Below, one piece after another: positions 10,601-23,700 of a DNA stretch of 64,000 bases; positions within the stretch are counted from its first letter, which is position 1; every line of letters begins with the position of its first letter. The notes under the pieces were generated by a model. That model searched no databases and was not told where the DNA came from. It saw nothing but the letters and a program-made list of their open reading frames with translations. The translations under genes and the position numbers were made by a program. The DNA comes from Halicephalobus mephisto (taxonomy: Eukaryota; Nematoda; Chromadorea; Rhabditida; Panagrolaimidae), in assembly GCA_009193035.1 (NCBI GenBank), contig SWDT01000001.1, forward strand, positions 1,674,001-1,738,000. Reading direction: 5' to 3'.

Positions 10601-13600
10601 ACGTGATCGGATTCTCATTGACCAAGTGGCCATCAGCATAAAGTTTCAATCCGTATTCTCCTGGTTCATCTGGTTTAGCAGTGATTGTACAAGTACCGTC
10701 AGGATTCTGCAAGAGAGAAACAGGTTGAGAAGGGACAGTGTCATCTAGTTTTTCGATTCTTCCAGTTAATCGATTAAAGCTGCCAATATCCCTTGGATCC
10801 AATTCAATAACAACTTCCAAATTATCAGGAGAAGTTGAATTAACTCCAAGAATCTTTAAATTCTCAGGGAGATAATCCACAACTTCGACAAGAGGTCCTA
10901 GGGAGAGTAATTCGTTACCATATTGCAAATTAATTGGAACTTTTCTTCCGGTCGGAGCATTCAACGTGTAATCCACTCTCCAGATCTTGGGTTCTAACTC
11001 TGTTGTTACCACCAAGTCATTTGGAGACAAATTAGTGACTTCTGGAACAATATCATCTTTCGCAGTCCTCGTAGCATCAACAATGAAGGAATTTGTTACA
11101 CCTTTAGCAACACGGTGAACAGAATCCCCAGAATTCGGATCTAGAACTGTGATTTGAGATGAATCCCTGGGATAGTCGGCAATGACTGTGAATGGAGACC
11201 CAGGAATATGTTTTCGATCCTCATCTGATGTTCCAAACAAGGTGGAAATCTGATATTCACCAGGATGAGTAGGAGTGTAGACCGCGGAGCAGTTTCCAGG
11301 AGTATAATCCACGATCGTTCTGGATGAATTCGGTCCTTCCACAATAAAGGCAAGATCACCTGGACCGGCATTCTGGATAGGAGTTCATAAATCCATCTTA
11401 GGTCTTAATTAAACTTACAGATGTATCAACGTTGAAAGAAGAAAGTTCCCCAACAGTCGCTCGAGAAAGACCATCACCGTAGGCAAAGCATTTAGAAGCA
11501 TCTGTGACGTTGTTTTCAGCTAAAAGTCAATAGAATTACGGACCATCCAATCTCCCATTGATATTTCAACTTTCATTTCAGATTCAATATATTTAACAAG
11601 ATCAATCTCAAGCAATTTCACTACGTTGATACAAGACTGTCCCTCTTCTAGGATTGGTCTTCCCCCCTAACAAACTTGGTTCCTTTGAACTCTTGTCATT
11701 TTCCTTTGGAGAAGCGAAAACTTGAAAAGGACTCCCCGGAACATTACTGCTATCAAAAAGAACCCGAATCCAGTAAATCCCAGAGACACAAGGTACATAG
11801 TGCATGGAGCAAGTGCCATCCTCATTATCTATACAATGAATAGGTGTTCTTGTCGGGCCATCGACAAAGACATCGATGTTCCCGAAGCCTGCCTTCGTGG
11901 CATCGATTAGGATAGAAGTAGACTTGCCAGTAGGAATAATCGGTCCGAGACCGGGCCCCGCTACTCTGACCATGTCAGCGTTCGGGGGACCGGAGCTCAT
12001 CACGAAGTATTCGGACTCGGCAGAGAGATCGTTTTCAGAAGAAAGTGGGGGAACGGAATGCAGAAAGAAAGGCGAATCAGCAATTGGGTAATCTTCATAA
12101 GTGACATCAATCGTGTAATCTCCGATTTCAGAGGGAGTAAACTTGAAGCTGAAACCATGGGAGGTAGACTCTATAAAGGCTTCGATGAGTTGTCCTGAAG
12201 GACTTTTGATGACGATCCGAGTGTTCTCGCCGTTTGAAGTGAAAACGTGTACTTCCTTCTCGGTGTTTACTGTGACAATGGCTGAAACGGTATGCTGAAG
12301 ACGAAAAAGAGCACACACAACAGAGATCACGGCAGATGTATTTGAGACGAGAGACAGGACAACGACCCAATGTTTAACAACGGCAAAACGAGGATTTTTA
12401 TGAACAAATACTGTTTTCACCCATTTTGTAAACTGCAAACACCTACCGTTATCCAAGCCCTCCACTCGGGCTCCAGAAGCATCAGCAGGTTGTTGGACAT
12501 TGATTTCAAAGCTGGGCAATGGAAAACCAGCAAACACGACTTTAATCTAAAGAGAGACTTCGTAAATTGAATTTGGAAGTAATCTTACTTTGTAAGCCCC
12601 GGGCTTTGGAGCTCGATACTTTACCGTGTAAGAGCCATCTTTCTCATCCATAACTTCTACGTCAACTTTCTGCTCTTCGTTGTCAACCATTTCGACTTCG
12701 ACGTGACCTGGTCCTGCTTGTTTTGCATCGATTACGAAATGGGTCTGGTTGGGAGAAGGATATGGAGCAGGTTCGTCAATTCCAGGCCCGGAATATAGTA
12801 CTTTCTCTGGATCAACACATGTGACAAGGACAGGACAAGGAGCGATATTGACACCATCTAAGGTGACGAACAGCTTGTGATGACCAACAATCCTTGGACA
12901 GAAACTACATTTATAAGTGCCGTCATGCTTTGACTGTACTCTAGTCTCCACTTTCTCCCCATCTGGATCGTAGACAACCAATTCTGGAGTTCGAACGAGA
13001 CTATGGGCAGGTCTAGTATCTGCAGTGAATTGCACAACTTCGTTAACTTTCACAACTCTTGGAATCTCTGAGATCTTTGCTTTTCCCGGATAAAATCCTT
13101 GTACTTCTTCTCCAACATTTACAGCGAATGGGGAGTTCTTCACATTTTGTCCTTCGTTATCACAGACAGTGACATAGTATTTCCCTGGAGCTAAGGGCTG
13201 AAAATCTCCGATTATGAGTGCAAAGCCAAATTGATAATTACCGTGTATTCTACGACAGCAATGTTGTCGTCCAGATCCAATCTCTTCAGATCAGAAGGCG
13301 CTGGACCTTCAATCGCGAATTGTATCTCCTCGTTATCAGCTCTATCGATGACGAATACGGCCTTCTGTTTCTCCATCCCGGATTCTGTTCCTGGGCCGTA
13401 GGCTTTACTCAATGTGGATGGATATTGAGCATTCACCTGTAAACAATCGAATGCAATCAATATTTCCAGATAATAAACAAAGTAAATCCCATAATCCGAC
13501 TGTCCCAGAACATTAAACGACCTCCCATTATGAAACCCGTAACGACAATTTGAGTTCTTTTATCTCCGAAAACACGTAGAAATTGTTCCCGAAGGACGTA

Positions 13601-15532
13601 TATTCCAGAAAAGTTCGCGAATAGGGTTGTTTTACTTGTTTTCTCTTACTTTTAAGAGAATGATTATTATGAGATAACTTTGCTATAGAAGAGTATTCTA
13701 TTTAAGTTTTAGTACCAAATATGGACGATATCGAAACCCATAATACTAACTTTATATGCTAAAAACTCACCGAGTGTTTTCCAAGTTCTTTGCCATTGAA
13801 GACCGTAGTCACATAATGAGTGCATACATCTTCCGGGGTATATGTGAAAATCTTCTGATTATCCTTGACTTCCTCCTTGACTGGGACTTCACCTAATGCA
13901 TGGATTTTGTTTAGAGAAGGGAATGAAAGGGAAAACTCACGGTTATTAGCTTGAACTTTGAGCTTGGCTCCAGCAAGGAACCTTTGAGCATCAGCAGGAA
14001 GGACGTGTTTCGGATATTCGGCGTAGACAATAGCCGGTTCACCGGCTCTGAGATTGTCACAAATCCCTCTTCCCCAAAATTCTGGGCCTGCTACAATAAA
14101 GAAAATCACTTCCATCTACGATATTTAGTGAATCAAACTCACGCAATTCCTGTACTCTAACTGGAAATGGACTCCCTTTGATATTCCTGCTATTGCAGAG
14201 AACATTGACAGAATGATGACCTGGTTTTTGGGGAGTGAAAGTTCCCTCAAATTCCCGTGCTACTGGATTCCAATTTAAGGGCACGTGGATACGAGAGCTT
14301 TCTGGACCGATAATCTCGATTCTGACAGTGTCCTGTGGGTTGCTATTGTAAATTTTGAGGAATTGAGGTTCGCCAATGAATGGATGAGGGTTCAGCCCCT
14401 TAAGACCAGGACCTTCGAGAACATCGACTTTGAGAGAAGCATCTGATTTCCTATTGTCTGGAGATTCCTCGGGAGTAGTTACTTTGAGAGAAATCTGAAA
14501 CTAAAGGTCAAATACTGGCTTCCAAAACTACTAACCTCATAAGGACCAGCAACAGGAGGAACATATGAAACGTCGAAGATGTGGGGGTCATTTGTAGCAG
14601 CTAATTCAATAGGAATGGACTGAGGATCCTCCCCTACTTTCGTCACTTCAACTTTGGGGGAATGACTAGCATCCACGATCCTCACGTTGAAAGCAGACTT
14701 GTTACCGGCAATTGGGTGACGATCAACGTTATTTAAGAATCCTCTGACTTTCTTGGCCTCAACCATCAATGGGAAATTGGCCAGATAAGCCATAACACTG
14801 ATCTCGTCGACGTCACTTGAAATCAAGTCTTCTGGGGAAATAACCTTATCTACATTCAAGTGTTCGTGAGCGAGATCCATCGCTTTCTTCGTATTCTCGA
14901 GGGGAGTTGTTGGATCCCAATCTTTCCATCCGACTTTCAATCCAGGGACACAGCCTTCGACCAAGGCAGCGAGAGCGAAGCCGTCATTCCAATCAGACGT
15001 CAGGTTGGAAACTGGGAAGGAGGTCGGAAGCTTGCTTCTGATCCACTGCAGTAATCGGGTTTTGTCGTTAGACTTTTGCCCACTCTCATGAGGGAGCATC
15101 GGGAGAGCTTTAGCGATCGTGTAGTGTCTGAAGAGAATCCACATGAGACCCAAAATCAGCTTCGGGTTTCTTTCTACAATATCAGCGGGTCCGATGTTTG
15201 TTAAATTGATCCCTTCCTTATCCTGGAGGAAATCCAAGGCAATAGCAACGTTGTCAAGTCTCTGATTCACATGTTCTATTCTTTTGTTTCTTCTACCTAA
15301 GTTTTTCTCTGTCAGCACCTCAATCAACTTGATCAACTGAAGACCATCACTCATATCAGTGAACTAAAGCGATAATTATTAAAATAACCAATTTTATGCT
15401 TACCAAATCGCTGATAAAACTAGGAGCCAATCTCAAATTGACCCAATTTGTAAAAGTTCTCTTCTGAATTTCTTGCCATAACGGCAACGGTGGGGGTTCA
15501 TCCTGGATTTGGTCTTCGTCTGAATCCGGCAT
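7618..15532 (-). CDS. fln-1: Filamin, actin crosslinker with two CH domains and about 20 Ig repeats
   Basis: Filamin crosslinks F-actin and links it to membrane receptors. The model has 14 exons: 15404-15532, 14536-15363, 14143-14494, 13941-14090, 13771-13892, 13242-13436, 12589-13197, 12447-12546, 11622-12281, 11419-11519, 9858-11372, 9164-9815, 7865-9118 and 7618-7811. They sum to 6861 nt, 2286 aa. Residues about 15-260 form the actin-binding domain, with CH1 (WQEIQKRTFTNWVNLRLAP, then DGLQLIKLIEVL) and CH2 (LLQWIRSKLP, SDWNDGFALAALVEG). The rest is filamin/ABP280 repeats, each with GPGL..A..G and PG.Y.I.V..... .IPGSPF type motifs. The last repeat (VSVNNCGNGSFLVSYMI to NSPFKTLP) corresponds to the C-terminal dimerisation repeat. 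The start ATG lies 13 nt after an acceptor. The exon 9 to 10 junction near 11622 is the only weak one: its donor (GTGAAA or GTAGTG) is poor and reading on gives a stop at 11608. Confidence 0.93.
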
Positions 15533-15548
15533 TTTCACCGAGAATCTG
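15533..15548 (-). promoter_or_regulatory. Probable spliced-leader acceptor of filamin
   Basis: On the minus strand TATTTCAG is followed by 13 nt and the filamin ATG at 15532. This matches the pattern before MCRS1. A 5' UTR intron is the alternative. Confidence 0.4.
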
Positions 15549-16954
15549 AAATAGACACTAATAAGAAAATGAGTAACAAAGAATAGAAAAATTGTGAATC
15601 GACCATTTCCCAAAATATTTGCAAAAATTATAAATAACGAAGGCTCGATAATGATTCATCAACGAGGAAGGCAAAAGTGGAAAAATAGTAATTGCATTTT
15701 TGAAAAATTTCTTCGAAGAATGTTGATTTCTTAAAGTTAAAAATACCAGAAAAACAACTTGGAAAAATTAATCAAAATTCGACCCCTTTTTAGAAGCAGC
15801 ATTGACCCCAGATAAGAGACAAATAAGGAATAATATCACGTGTAAAACAAGCTGTAAAATTCGATGCTATGGAGAAATTTCAATTAACTCGAAAAACAAA
15901 CGAGTCAAGATCAAAACAACGAACAACTTCTCCGCGGAGCTTTGTCCGTTAATCCAGTGTCGAACATTAGGAACAGTCAAAGCAAACTATTCGGGTAAAG
16001 GGCAAAAAGTTGCAGAATCGAGGATGAAGACGATTAGACTCCCAGAAAGGAAACCGACATGATTTGTTTTTATCAAAGAACCGTCCCCGAGAAAAGTATT
16101 CAATCAATTGAAGGGTTTTAAAAAGAAACATGAATCATAAAGGTCTAACCCAGGTAATCATCTATCAATAAAAGTATTGTTTCAAGAATCTTAACGATTC
16201 CAGAAAAACCTCCCGTGTCGTCTGTCCGGTTTGATTTCAATTCCGAAAACCACATTGGTTCCATAATGGTCAAGGTGAGGAACCAATGTAGTACCGCGTC
16301 TCTAACGGTGGGGAAGAAAGGACGGGCCGCTATCTTGCCCGTTCGTCCGATCGCTAGCCTAGTGGACAGTCAGTCGGGTGGCTGGTTCTATCCGAAATTT
16401 GCCTTTTTGGTTTCTACATGAAGGCGATCGCGCATGCATCCCGGGAAAAGTACAAATTTCTCCCTTATTAGGAAGTCATTTGGGTTTCTTTCCGAGAGCA
16501 ATTCTCTCCACTTTTGTAAGTGATTCATAGACGAAATCATCCCAAAAAACGATCACGTTTTAGTTTCTCGAAAAGTGTACAGCCTCGCCATCGATTCATA
16601 TATCATTTTGAGAGAGCTTTAGCTTGTTCAAAAAGCAACCCTCAGGATACCTAGCTGAAAATAATAAACTCGTGCCAACGGGTCGATAATGGTCGCTGAA
16701 CAGCAGTGATGTCGCGCTTGTTCTCTAGGATTACGTATTCTCGTGTCAGCTGCTCTTTCAAACCCGGCTTCAATCATTCATTCCAAAGAAAGTGATCACG
16801 GACAAACAATACTGAAACAACTTGAGCAAATTAGCCCGAATATCATCAGAGCAATCAATTAAAACCATCTTGAAATAAATTTTTTATTTACGTTTATTTT
16901 TAGTAATCATACAGTAGGGCAAGAGAACTGAAATACATCTGAAACCACATACAA
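15549..16954. other. Intergenic, upstream of filamin
   Basis: Should contain the filamin promoter. A patch at about 16290-16440 is clearly richer in G+C than its surroundings and includes a small inverted repeat (GGACGGGC at 16319-16326, GCCCGTTC at 16336-16343). I see no protein or tRNA that explains it. Confidence 0.4.
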
Positions 16955-19900
16955 TTAGACGACACTGACGAGGGGTCCCGAGTGTTCATGGTCGTCAATG
17001 TAGATGGATTCAACCTGAGGCTTGAAGCTCGAGTAATTGGAGTTGACAGAGTTTTGGGTTGAATATCCGTTGTTGGAGACAGCTGTCCTGAAGCCGTGGA
17101 GGGTCGCATTGCCGGGAGAGACGCTAGCCGACTTGTCTGTGTTATCTAACAATCGATCCCGAGAGAGATCCTGTGTTCTTCTATCTTTTGTCAAAGTGTT
17201 TCCAGCAAATTCTGACCCTGTTGAAGTCGAGGATGATGAGGAAACAACGTGGACAGAACACATATAACAGGTGAAAATGAATAGAGCCCCACAGAGGCCG
17301 AATTGAGTGGCAGCGATCACAAAATTTCTGTAAAAATCAGGTATTATTAATTGATTAGACATAAGTTACCTAGCATTCGTTGTCTTGGTGAAGAATAGAA
17401 GAACATCCGTGATTAAAATCAAAATAACAAGCAGACTGACACCGGCAGCGCTCGTGAGATCTTTCATGGCAGATTCCTTGTCGTCAGCCCATCGGGGAGT
17501 CTTCTTGATTCCTCTTTTTCCAATACAGAGGCCGTGGAAAGCGTAGAGAACTGCTACAAAGATACAGGAGACAAAGGGGATTAGGAATGTCGTGATGAAC
17601 GAAATACTGATTGGCTGGATCTGTGGTTTTCGAGTCGAGATCCGGTAAAATAGAATACCCTCGAAGATATAAGATAATGAACAGCAAATTACAGGGAATA
17701 CTGCAAGTGTTAAATTACGAAAGAATATAAAGTATTAAGTCGTCAAAAAAATAATATCAATTTTTGTAGTAACTGTTTTTTCTTACCATTACAAATGTAT
17801 TATCTACATAAATATATTAATGCCATATACTATTGTATTGACTAAAGTCTGAATTACTTATTTAATTTTTTCACTATTAATTTCTCTTAAGTTTCCTTGT
17901 TTTACAAACCTTGAAGATCAAGATGTAAGAATACCATTTTCGAGTAATTCTTTTCCAAAAACTGAAAGGGTAATTTACTACGATATCATGAAATACTGTC
18001 AAATAACTATAACAGAGAAGCACTACAATGAATTAAAAAATTTGCTAGAAGAGTTTGTCCAATTTAAAAATCCAGATTTCGGTAGTATTTGAATTATGAA
18101 ATTAGTTTCTCGATGAAAAAAGTGTATTGATTCAGGTGGTTTTTACTATGATTAAATATCGCCTTTCCTAATAACGTTATAAGCGTTTTAAATTGCAATT
18201 AAAATCCAACATTACTATTTTGACGAATTAACGGTACAAAATAATAATTACTTACAGATAGAAGTCAAAACTTTGCAGACCGGCATTCCTTCTTTCCATT
18301 GGAATCCTTGATTAAAATCTGTCTCCACTTGACTTATTCTGAGGTCAAGATTACTGTTGATTATAGCCATCAGAATTCCGAAAGACAACAAGAAATATTC
18401 CAAAACTAAATAAATCTCAATGTCGTATTTTTGGAGCGAGATGAACTTTGGGACGACCAGTAAAATTAAATGCACAATATGCATCAAGAATACTGTAGTC
18501 AAGAACAAAATCAGACTTGCATCAATAGAGTGATTTCCAGCACAAAATACAACAACGATCAGGGAAACAGCGACGATGATACTTACAAAAGTAGTAAAAA
18601 CTGGCAAAATGCCTGCGATCGTCGTTACCCAGTCCGTTTTTCTATCGAATAAGTCTTCTGGCAGTAGTGCAAAGAGACTGAGATGAGTCGTTTCGCATAA
18701 AACGAATCCGTTTTCAAAGTTTCTCGACAACAAAGTGATTCCAGAAATGGACCAGCCGTTCTCTTTCTCGTCAAAGAAGGCACAAGTGTAATTTATATTG
18801 TGATTCTTCGGTTTCAGACCAATCAGAGCCTTCGTGCCAGGAGGGAGATTCGTACGGCTGTCGGTTTCAATTGACATAACTGGAGTGTCTCCTTCCAGCA
18901 TGGCGTATAATGTTGTGTTTCTCATGCAGATGATTCGGACTATATCACTTGAGATGGCTTTGGGTAAATGGACGTAACATCTCCTTCCAACAGTAGTAGG
19001 ATAGACATCCAGCCCGGAGTACCAATCGAAGGTCTTAAATTGAAGACCGTCTTTGCTGGATTCCAGAGTGAACGGAACGGGAATTCTCTTAGAGAACCTG
19101 TGGATGTAGTTGTCTAATTGAGTTCTGACATCGGTAATATTCCCAGGAATGTCACTCAGATTCCGAGAGATTACAGTATCCATGACTTGAGTGGCGTGTT
19201 CAGCAATCTTGGAATCGTAGTCCTGAATGCTCGTACTGTTCTTTTCAAAGGCAGGGAACGTCAGAATAGTATCCAGGAACCGCTGAACAGCGATAATCCC
19301 AGAAACTGTCTGAGCATCTTTCTGAGCATAATTTGCAAGAACTCCGAGATGAACGAGAATGGAACTCTGTTTCTTACAAGCATCAGAAGTAGATACATTT
19401 TCCCATTGGGCAAGCCCATGTCGATCGTCCCAGAGACATCTCCTCTCGAGTTTTGTACCATCTGAATTGTAAGGACATCTAATAAAAGCCGATTTGTTGA
19501 CAAAGGTGTCTGGCCAATCGATGGTCCCAAAGGACTCATGGACCCTCTCATCGTGGCAGCTTTCAATGACATCACATTGCGGTCCACTGTAACCGTTGTA
19601 ACAGAGACAATGGAGCCCAGAATTATCACGGTATTGTTCGATCTTATGGAATTTACCATAATAGCACATTGGACGACCTCCTTCAGAGCATTCTCCTTCA
19701 CATTCAATGTCGTCGGTGATGATGATAAATCTATGTTCCTCACTTGGAGTCTCCCCTTCTACATCCATAGCTGTTACTGTGAGAGAATAGTCAGATCCTG
19801 CAGGGAGTTGCATCTTAGAGAGAGCTGTTGTTTCTTCTCCATCGATTTCCATCTCCTGAATGATGATATCTCTCCGTCTCACAGTAACTCGATACTTCTC

Positions 19901-20745
19901 TGCGATACCAGATACAGGGGCATCCCACTCATAAATCTGATATTCCATATTGGCAATGTTAATTCTGACGTTGTGAGGCTCTGAAATTACTTGTTATTCT
20001 TCCTTAGAAATAAGAGTTGAAACTCACGAGAAACAGAAACAGGAACAATGGTCACATTAGCCAGAGAAAATAACTGGGGAGATCCGTAATCCACTGCCAG
20101 CAACTGGAGACTGACAGGTTTGTATAATTCCAGATCAGACATGCTTTTTCTAACCATGATAGATCCGTTTTTGTCTGACAACCAATGGTCCTGATCCCCA
20201 AGAACAGACAACCCAATCTGAGAGTTGTAAATGATAGGATCATTATCTGTGATGTGAAGTCTTCCGACTTGATACCCGGGCTTCAATCCCGCAGGGACAT
20301 AGAAGGTATAGGCATCCTTCGAGAACTTTGGTGGATGTCTATTCCTCCTCGTTACGTGGATGGAGAAATTTACTGATCTCATCTTGTTAGCACTACACAT
20401 AAGATGAAGAGTCCCTGGTTGTGTTAGTTGAACTGATGCTGGGACATCCATCAGCGTTAAGAACATCATCAAGTCAGAGTCGAACTCTATCCATTCGACA
20501 TCAGTATCTAATTGAGCAAAACAATCTTTACTATCCTTCAGTACCCTGTCGAAGGCTTCATTTAGAGTCGCTTTAGTGCCACTTGAAGCACTGTCATATA
20601 TCCGAATCTCATATAATTCTGAAATCGTTAAAGTCAAACTACTTGCCATTAAGTATACGGACTAACCATTGTTTTCTTCCCTGACTTTTCTGGTCCCATC
20701 AGCACCCGCAAGTATCAGTAACAAACAAAATACGATTGGCTCCAT
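16955..20745 (-). CDS. Adhesion-class GPCR with cadherin, FN3, EGF and HRM domains
   Basis: Five exons (20667-20745, 20028-20618, 18256-19980, 17370-17700, 16955-17327) sum to 3099 nt, 1032 aa. A signal peptide (MEPIVFCLLLILAGADG) is followed by a diverged domain and a cadherin-like repeat at about 110-222 (PPKFSKDAYTFYVPAG, ITDNDP, DLE, AVDYGSPQLFS). Next come a fibronectin III-like domain (about 224-310), an EGF-like module (316-358, CLCYNGYSGPQC) and a hormone-receptor domain (360-423, RRCLWDDRHGLAQWENVS). A GAIN region ends in a GPS at about 620-665 with NGWS and an HLS cleavage triad in TTHLSLFALL. Seven membrane spans follow, then a Ser-rich tail of about 95 residues. The intron 17701-18255 is unusually long for this window (555 nt). 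The order CAD-EGF-HRM-GAIN-7TM recalls Flamingo/CELSR, but only one clear cadherin and an FN3 are present, so orthology is open. The ligand is unknown. Confidence 0.87.
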
Positions 20746-23700
20746 TATGGAAGCGGAATTGATCTAGTCACTACCTTTGACGAGCTCCTCAAGTAAACCG
20801 GCAATAAGCTTCAGCTACTAAGAATTTGCGCTTGGTTGCGCAGAAAATTTGCATATTTTAATAGTCGTCAAGAAGCCGGCCTCTTTGTGACGAAGCCGAC
20901 TGGGAGAGGATGTTTTGAAACCTGTTGCAGAAGCAAAGGTAAATTGGTCAAGAAAAGCCGGAAAAAACAAGTGCAATCGACCTGAAATATTTACAGTCAA
21001 TAAACAATATCTTGACGTCCAGGAAGAGGCCAATAAAGTACTTCAAATAGAAATGAGGGCTAATTCTAGGGTCCGAGTAGATAAAAAACATGAAGGACTA
21101 ATTTGACAGAAAAACATTTTTTCAATGACAGCAAAGAAGACTGGAATGAAGGGATAATGAAATTTTGGAGGTCTTAGATAAGTTTCTTCCTTAGAGAGAT
21201 TTGACCTTATAAAGCAATGTGAGAAAAGAAGCTCGAAAACTGCGAGTGGCCCACCAACAGGAAACGCGCGACAGGAAATACAATCCTGAGAAGTCCGCAA
21301 TCTTCCCTTGTCCTTTTTCTTTTTGTCTTTTGGCCAGTCAATGGTCAGCTGGAATTCCAAAAACTAAAGCAATTTTCTAATATAAGGAAAATTTTTATTC
21401 ATGAAAAGTATTGTCTAGTTTCTTTTTGTTTCATTTTGTTCTTCAAAGCAATTTAAAACTAGGATTCAAGATTCAAGAGGGCACTTGAATCTCCTGAAAT
21501 TGGATCTAGCTCAGTTCGGCAATGGCAGAAATGTAACTATTCTAAAAACAAGGCAAATTGGCGTGCTCATTTACGGAATTAGAATCAGGAAAGGGTCAAT
21601 GTAATGAGAACTTCAAACTCGTCCAAATAAATCCTCCAATCTAACCAAAAATAAACAGCGAATCTCAAATTTCTCCTGACAAAAAACCTTTGGTAGTAAA
21701 AAACGACATAAACAATGATCCAGAAAAACTAACAATAGGTTTCCTGAAGTAAACTCTTGCAAAGGATAGATTTAGTTAGAGCTATTCTAAAACTCATGAG
21801 GCAGGGTCCTGCCAGCAAGATTATATACGCTCAATCGCACTTGTTTAGCACTCTGGCATTTTTTCCAACTTTGAGCAATTTGGATGTCGTTTATTTTTCC
21901 ACCTGCTCTGTTTTAGGGAGAACAATTGGATCCATGAATATTTTCATGGATTCGAAAAGGTTAAAAGCTGTCACGACACTGATTTAGGCTGACAGGAAGG
22001 AAATGGTTATTTCCGGTCAAGGTACGCGAAAATGAAAATTTTCAAAACATTTTTGAATATGCATTAACATCCTAAAAGCTTTACGAAACTAATTAGCATG
22101 ATTAGCTGCATACAGTTTATGGAAGGTAGAACATGAATTTCGGAAAAGACATTATTCGAACGGGAATTTGTCTTCAGGCAATGGTTGTGGACATTGGGAA
22201 CAGGTGTGGACTGTTTCTTTTCCAAGGATCTCAATGTTTGTCGAATGGGATGAGTCGGCCAATTTGCACATTAAAATTAATAAACATATAGTTGATGAGA
22301 CGGGGAATCAACGGATGGGATAATAGTGGAGCAACAAGCAAACCACATGCATAATGTATATCCTGAGCTTTCGCTACCGGGAGATTATGGCCTCCCAATG
22401 AAACATGAAATAAATAATGTTGGGGGAGATGGCTAAATTCAGTCTTCAGAATTGAACAAACTTTGGTCTCGTAAAGATGACCAGCGTCTAATTCTTGGAA
22501 ACGAATACAATGGTTATTGAAACAAAAGAATCGTCTTCCTTTCTGGTAAAATGTAAAACTTGCTACGGAACAATAACTCTACAACTCGTTGGCAACACAT
22601 GTTTCTACTAATTCAGCCAGGATTGCGCAGAATGAATGAAGCTCCAAGAGCAGTCCGTTCACACTTAGCTAAAAAGAAAATGGAGAACAATCCAAGTTTG
22701 AGTACTGAATAATTTAGTAACTAGAGTTCCCCTTTGATGGCTTCCTGACCAAACAGGAAAATTTCTGGCATAATTGGGATAGAGAACGACCATAAAAGCT
22801 GTCTAAAAAGTCAACCGAGTTCAAGAAGGTCGCTTGTTTTGATCGCAGGAAAGAGGAACATTGGCTTAGTGTTCTATTGCGCAAGAGAGAAGAGTCGAAA
22901 TGGAATTTTTGTCCTCCTTTTTTGCGGTCCTTGTAATTTGGCCAATTGAGGACAGAGACAGTTTCTTCCTCCAACCCAAAAAGCATTTCAGGATGGCGTT
23001 TGTTTTCGGCTGATTAACGAGCGCTTTGATGTTCCTTTTTCGGCTTCTTAATGAGTTACAAGGACTATAAACTGATAGTTCTTAGAAAGAAAAGAGCTTT
23101 TGGTTTTTTTAAATGTAGAGAAAATCGTAAGCTAATTGGAAAATAGAATTATCCATATATATCACCTGGCAACTGGGGTAACCTATATTTAGCTGCTAGA
23201 GTGACCAACTCGGGAACCATCTTTGGTTATCTAGAGAAGTAAAACTAGGATAAATCGAGACAAATGCCTAGAAGGGAATAATTACCAAGTTGATGGACAA
23301 ATTGTAGTTATCTTTGCGCAATTTCAAGTTCTGGAATCTAAATTGCAGCTTGAGGCGTTGAAAATGGTTGAAATGTCGAGAGAGCAACCACAACTAAGCT
23401 GAAAATGATTGCCCCAGGGGAAATCCTTGCGCAAGATGGAAATAGCCAATTGCAATATTAGTATCAGTAATAAAATCTTCATTACTCCATCAAGGGAAAG
23501 CCATGACCCCTGACACGTCACCGAGGATTAAAGAGTGAGCATGACAAAGACCATTTCCTTGGCTTTTTAGTTCTTTTAACAGCCGCCTTTTATTCAACAA
23601 TACCAGAACTTCCTCATTTTCCGGCATTGATGAAAAGAATGACTGGGAACGCGCGAAAAACATGAGTTGGAATTGCAACAACATTTTCCCTTTCCATAAT

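Noticed and set aside
9831..11342. Filamin exons as separate genes
   Set aside because: The long frames on the minus strand from 7.6 to 15.5 kb join with matching phases into one filamin of 6861 nt.
22685..22715. CCAAGTTTGAG, similar to the end of the nematode SL1 leader
   Set aside because: The preceding leader bases, a donor right after it and a proper Sm site are missing; probably chance.
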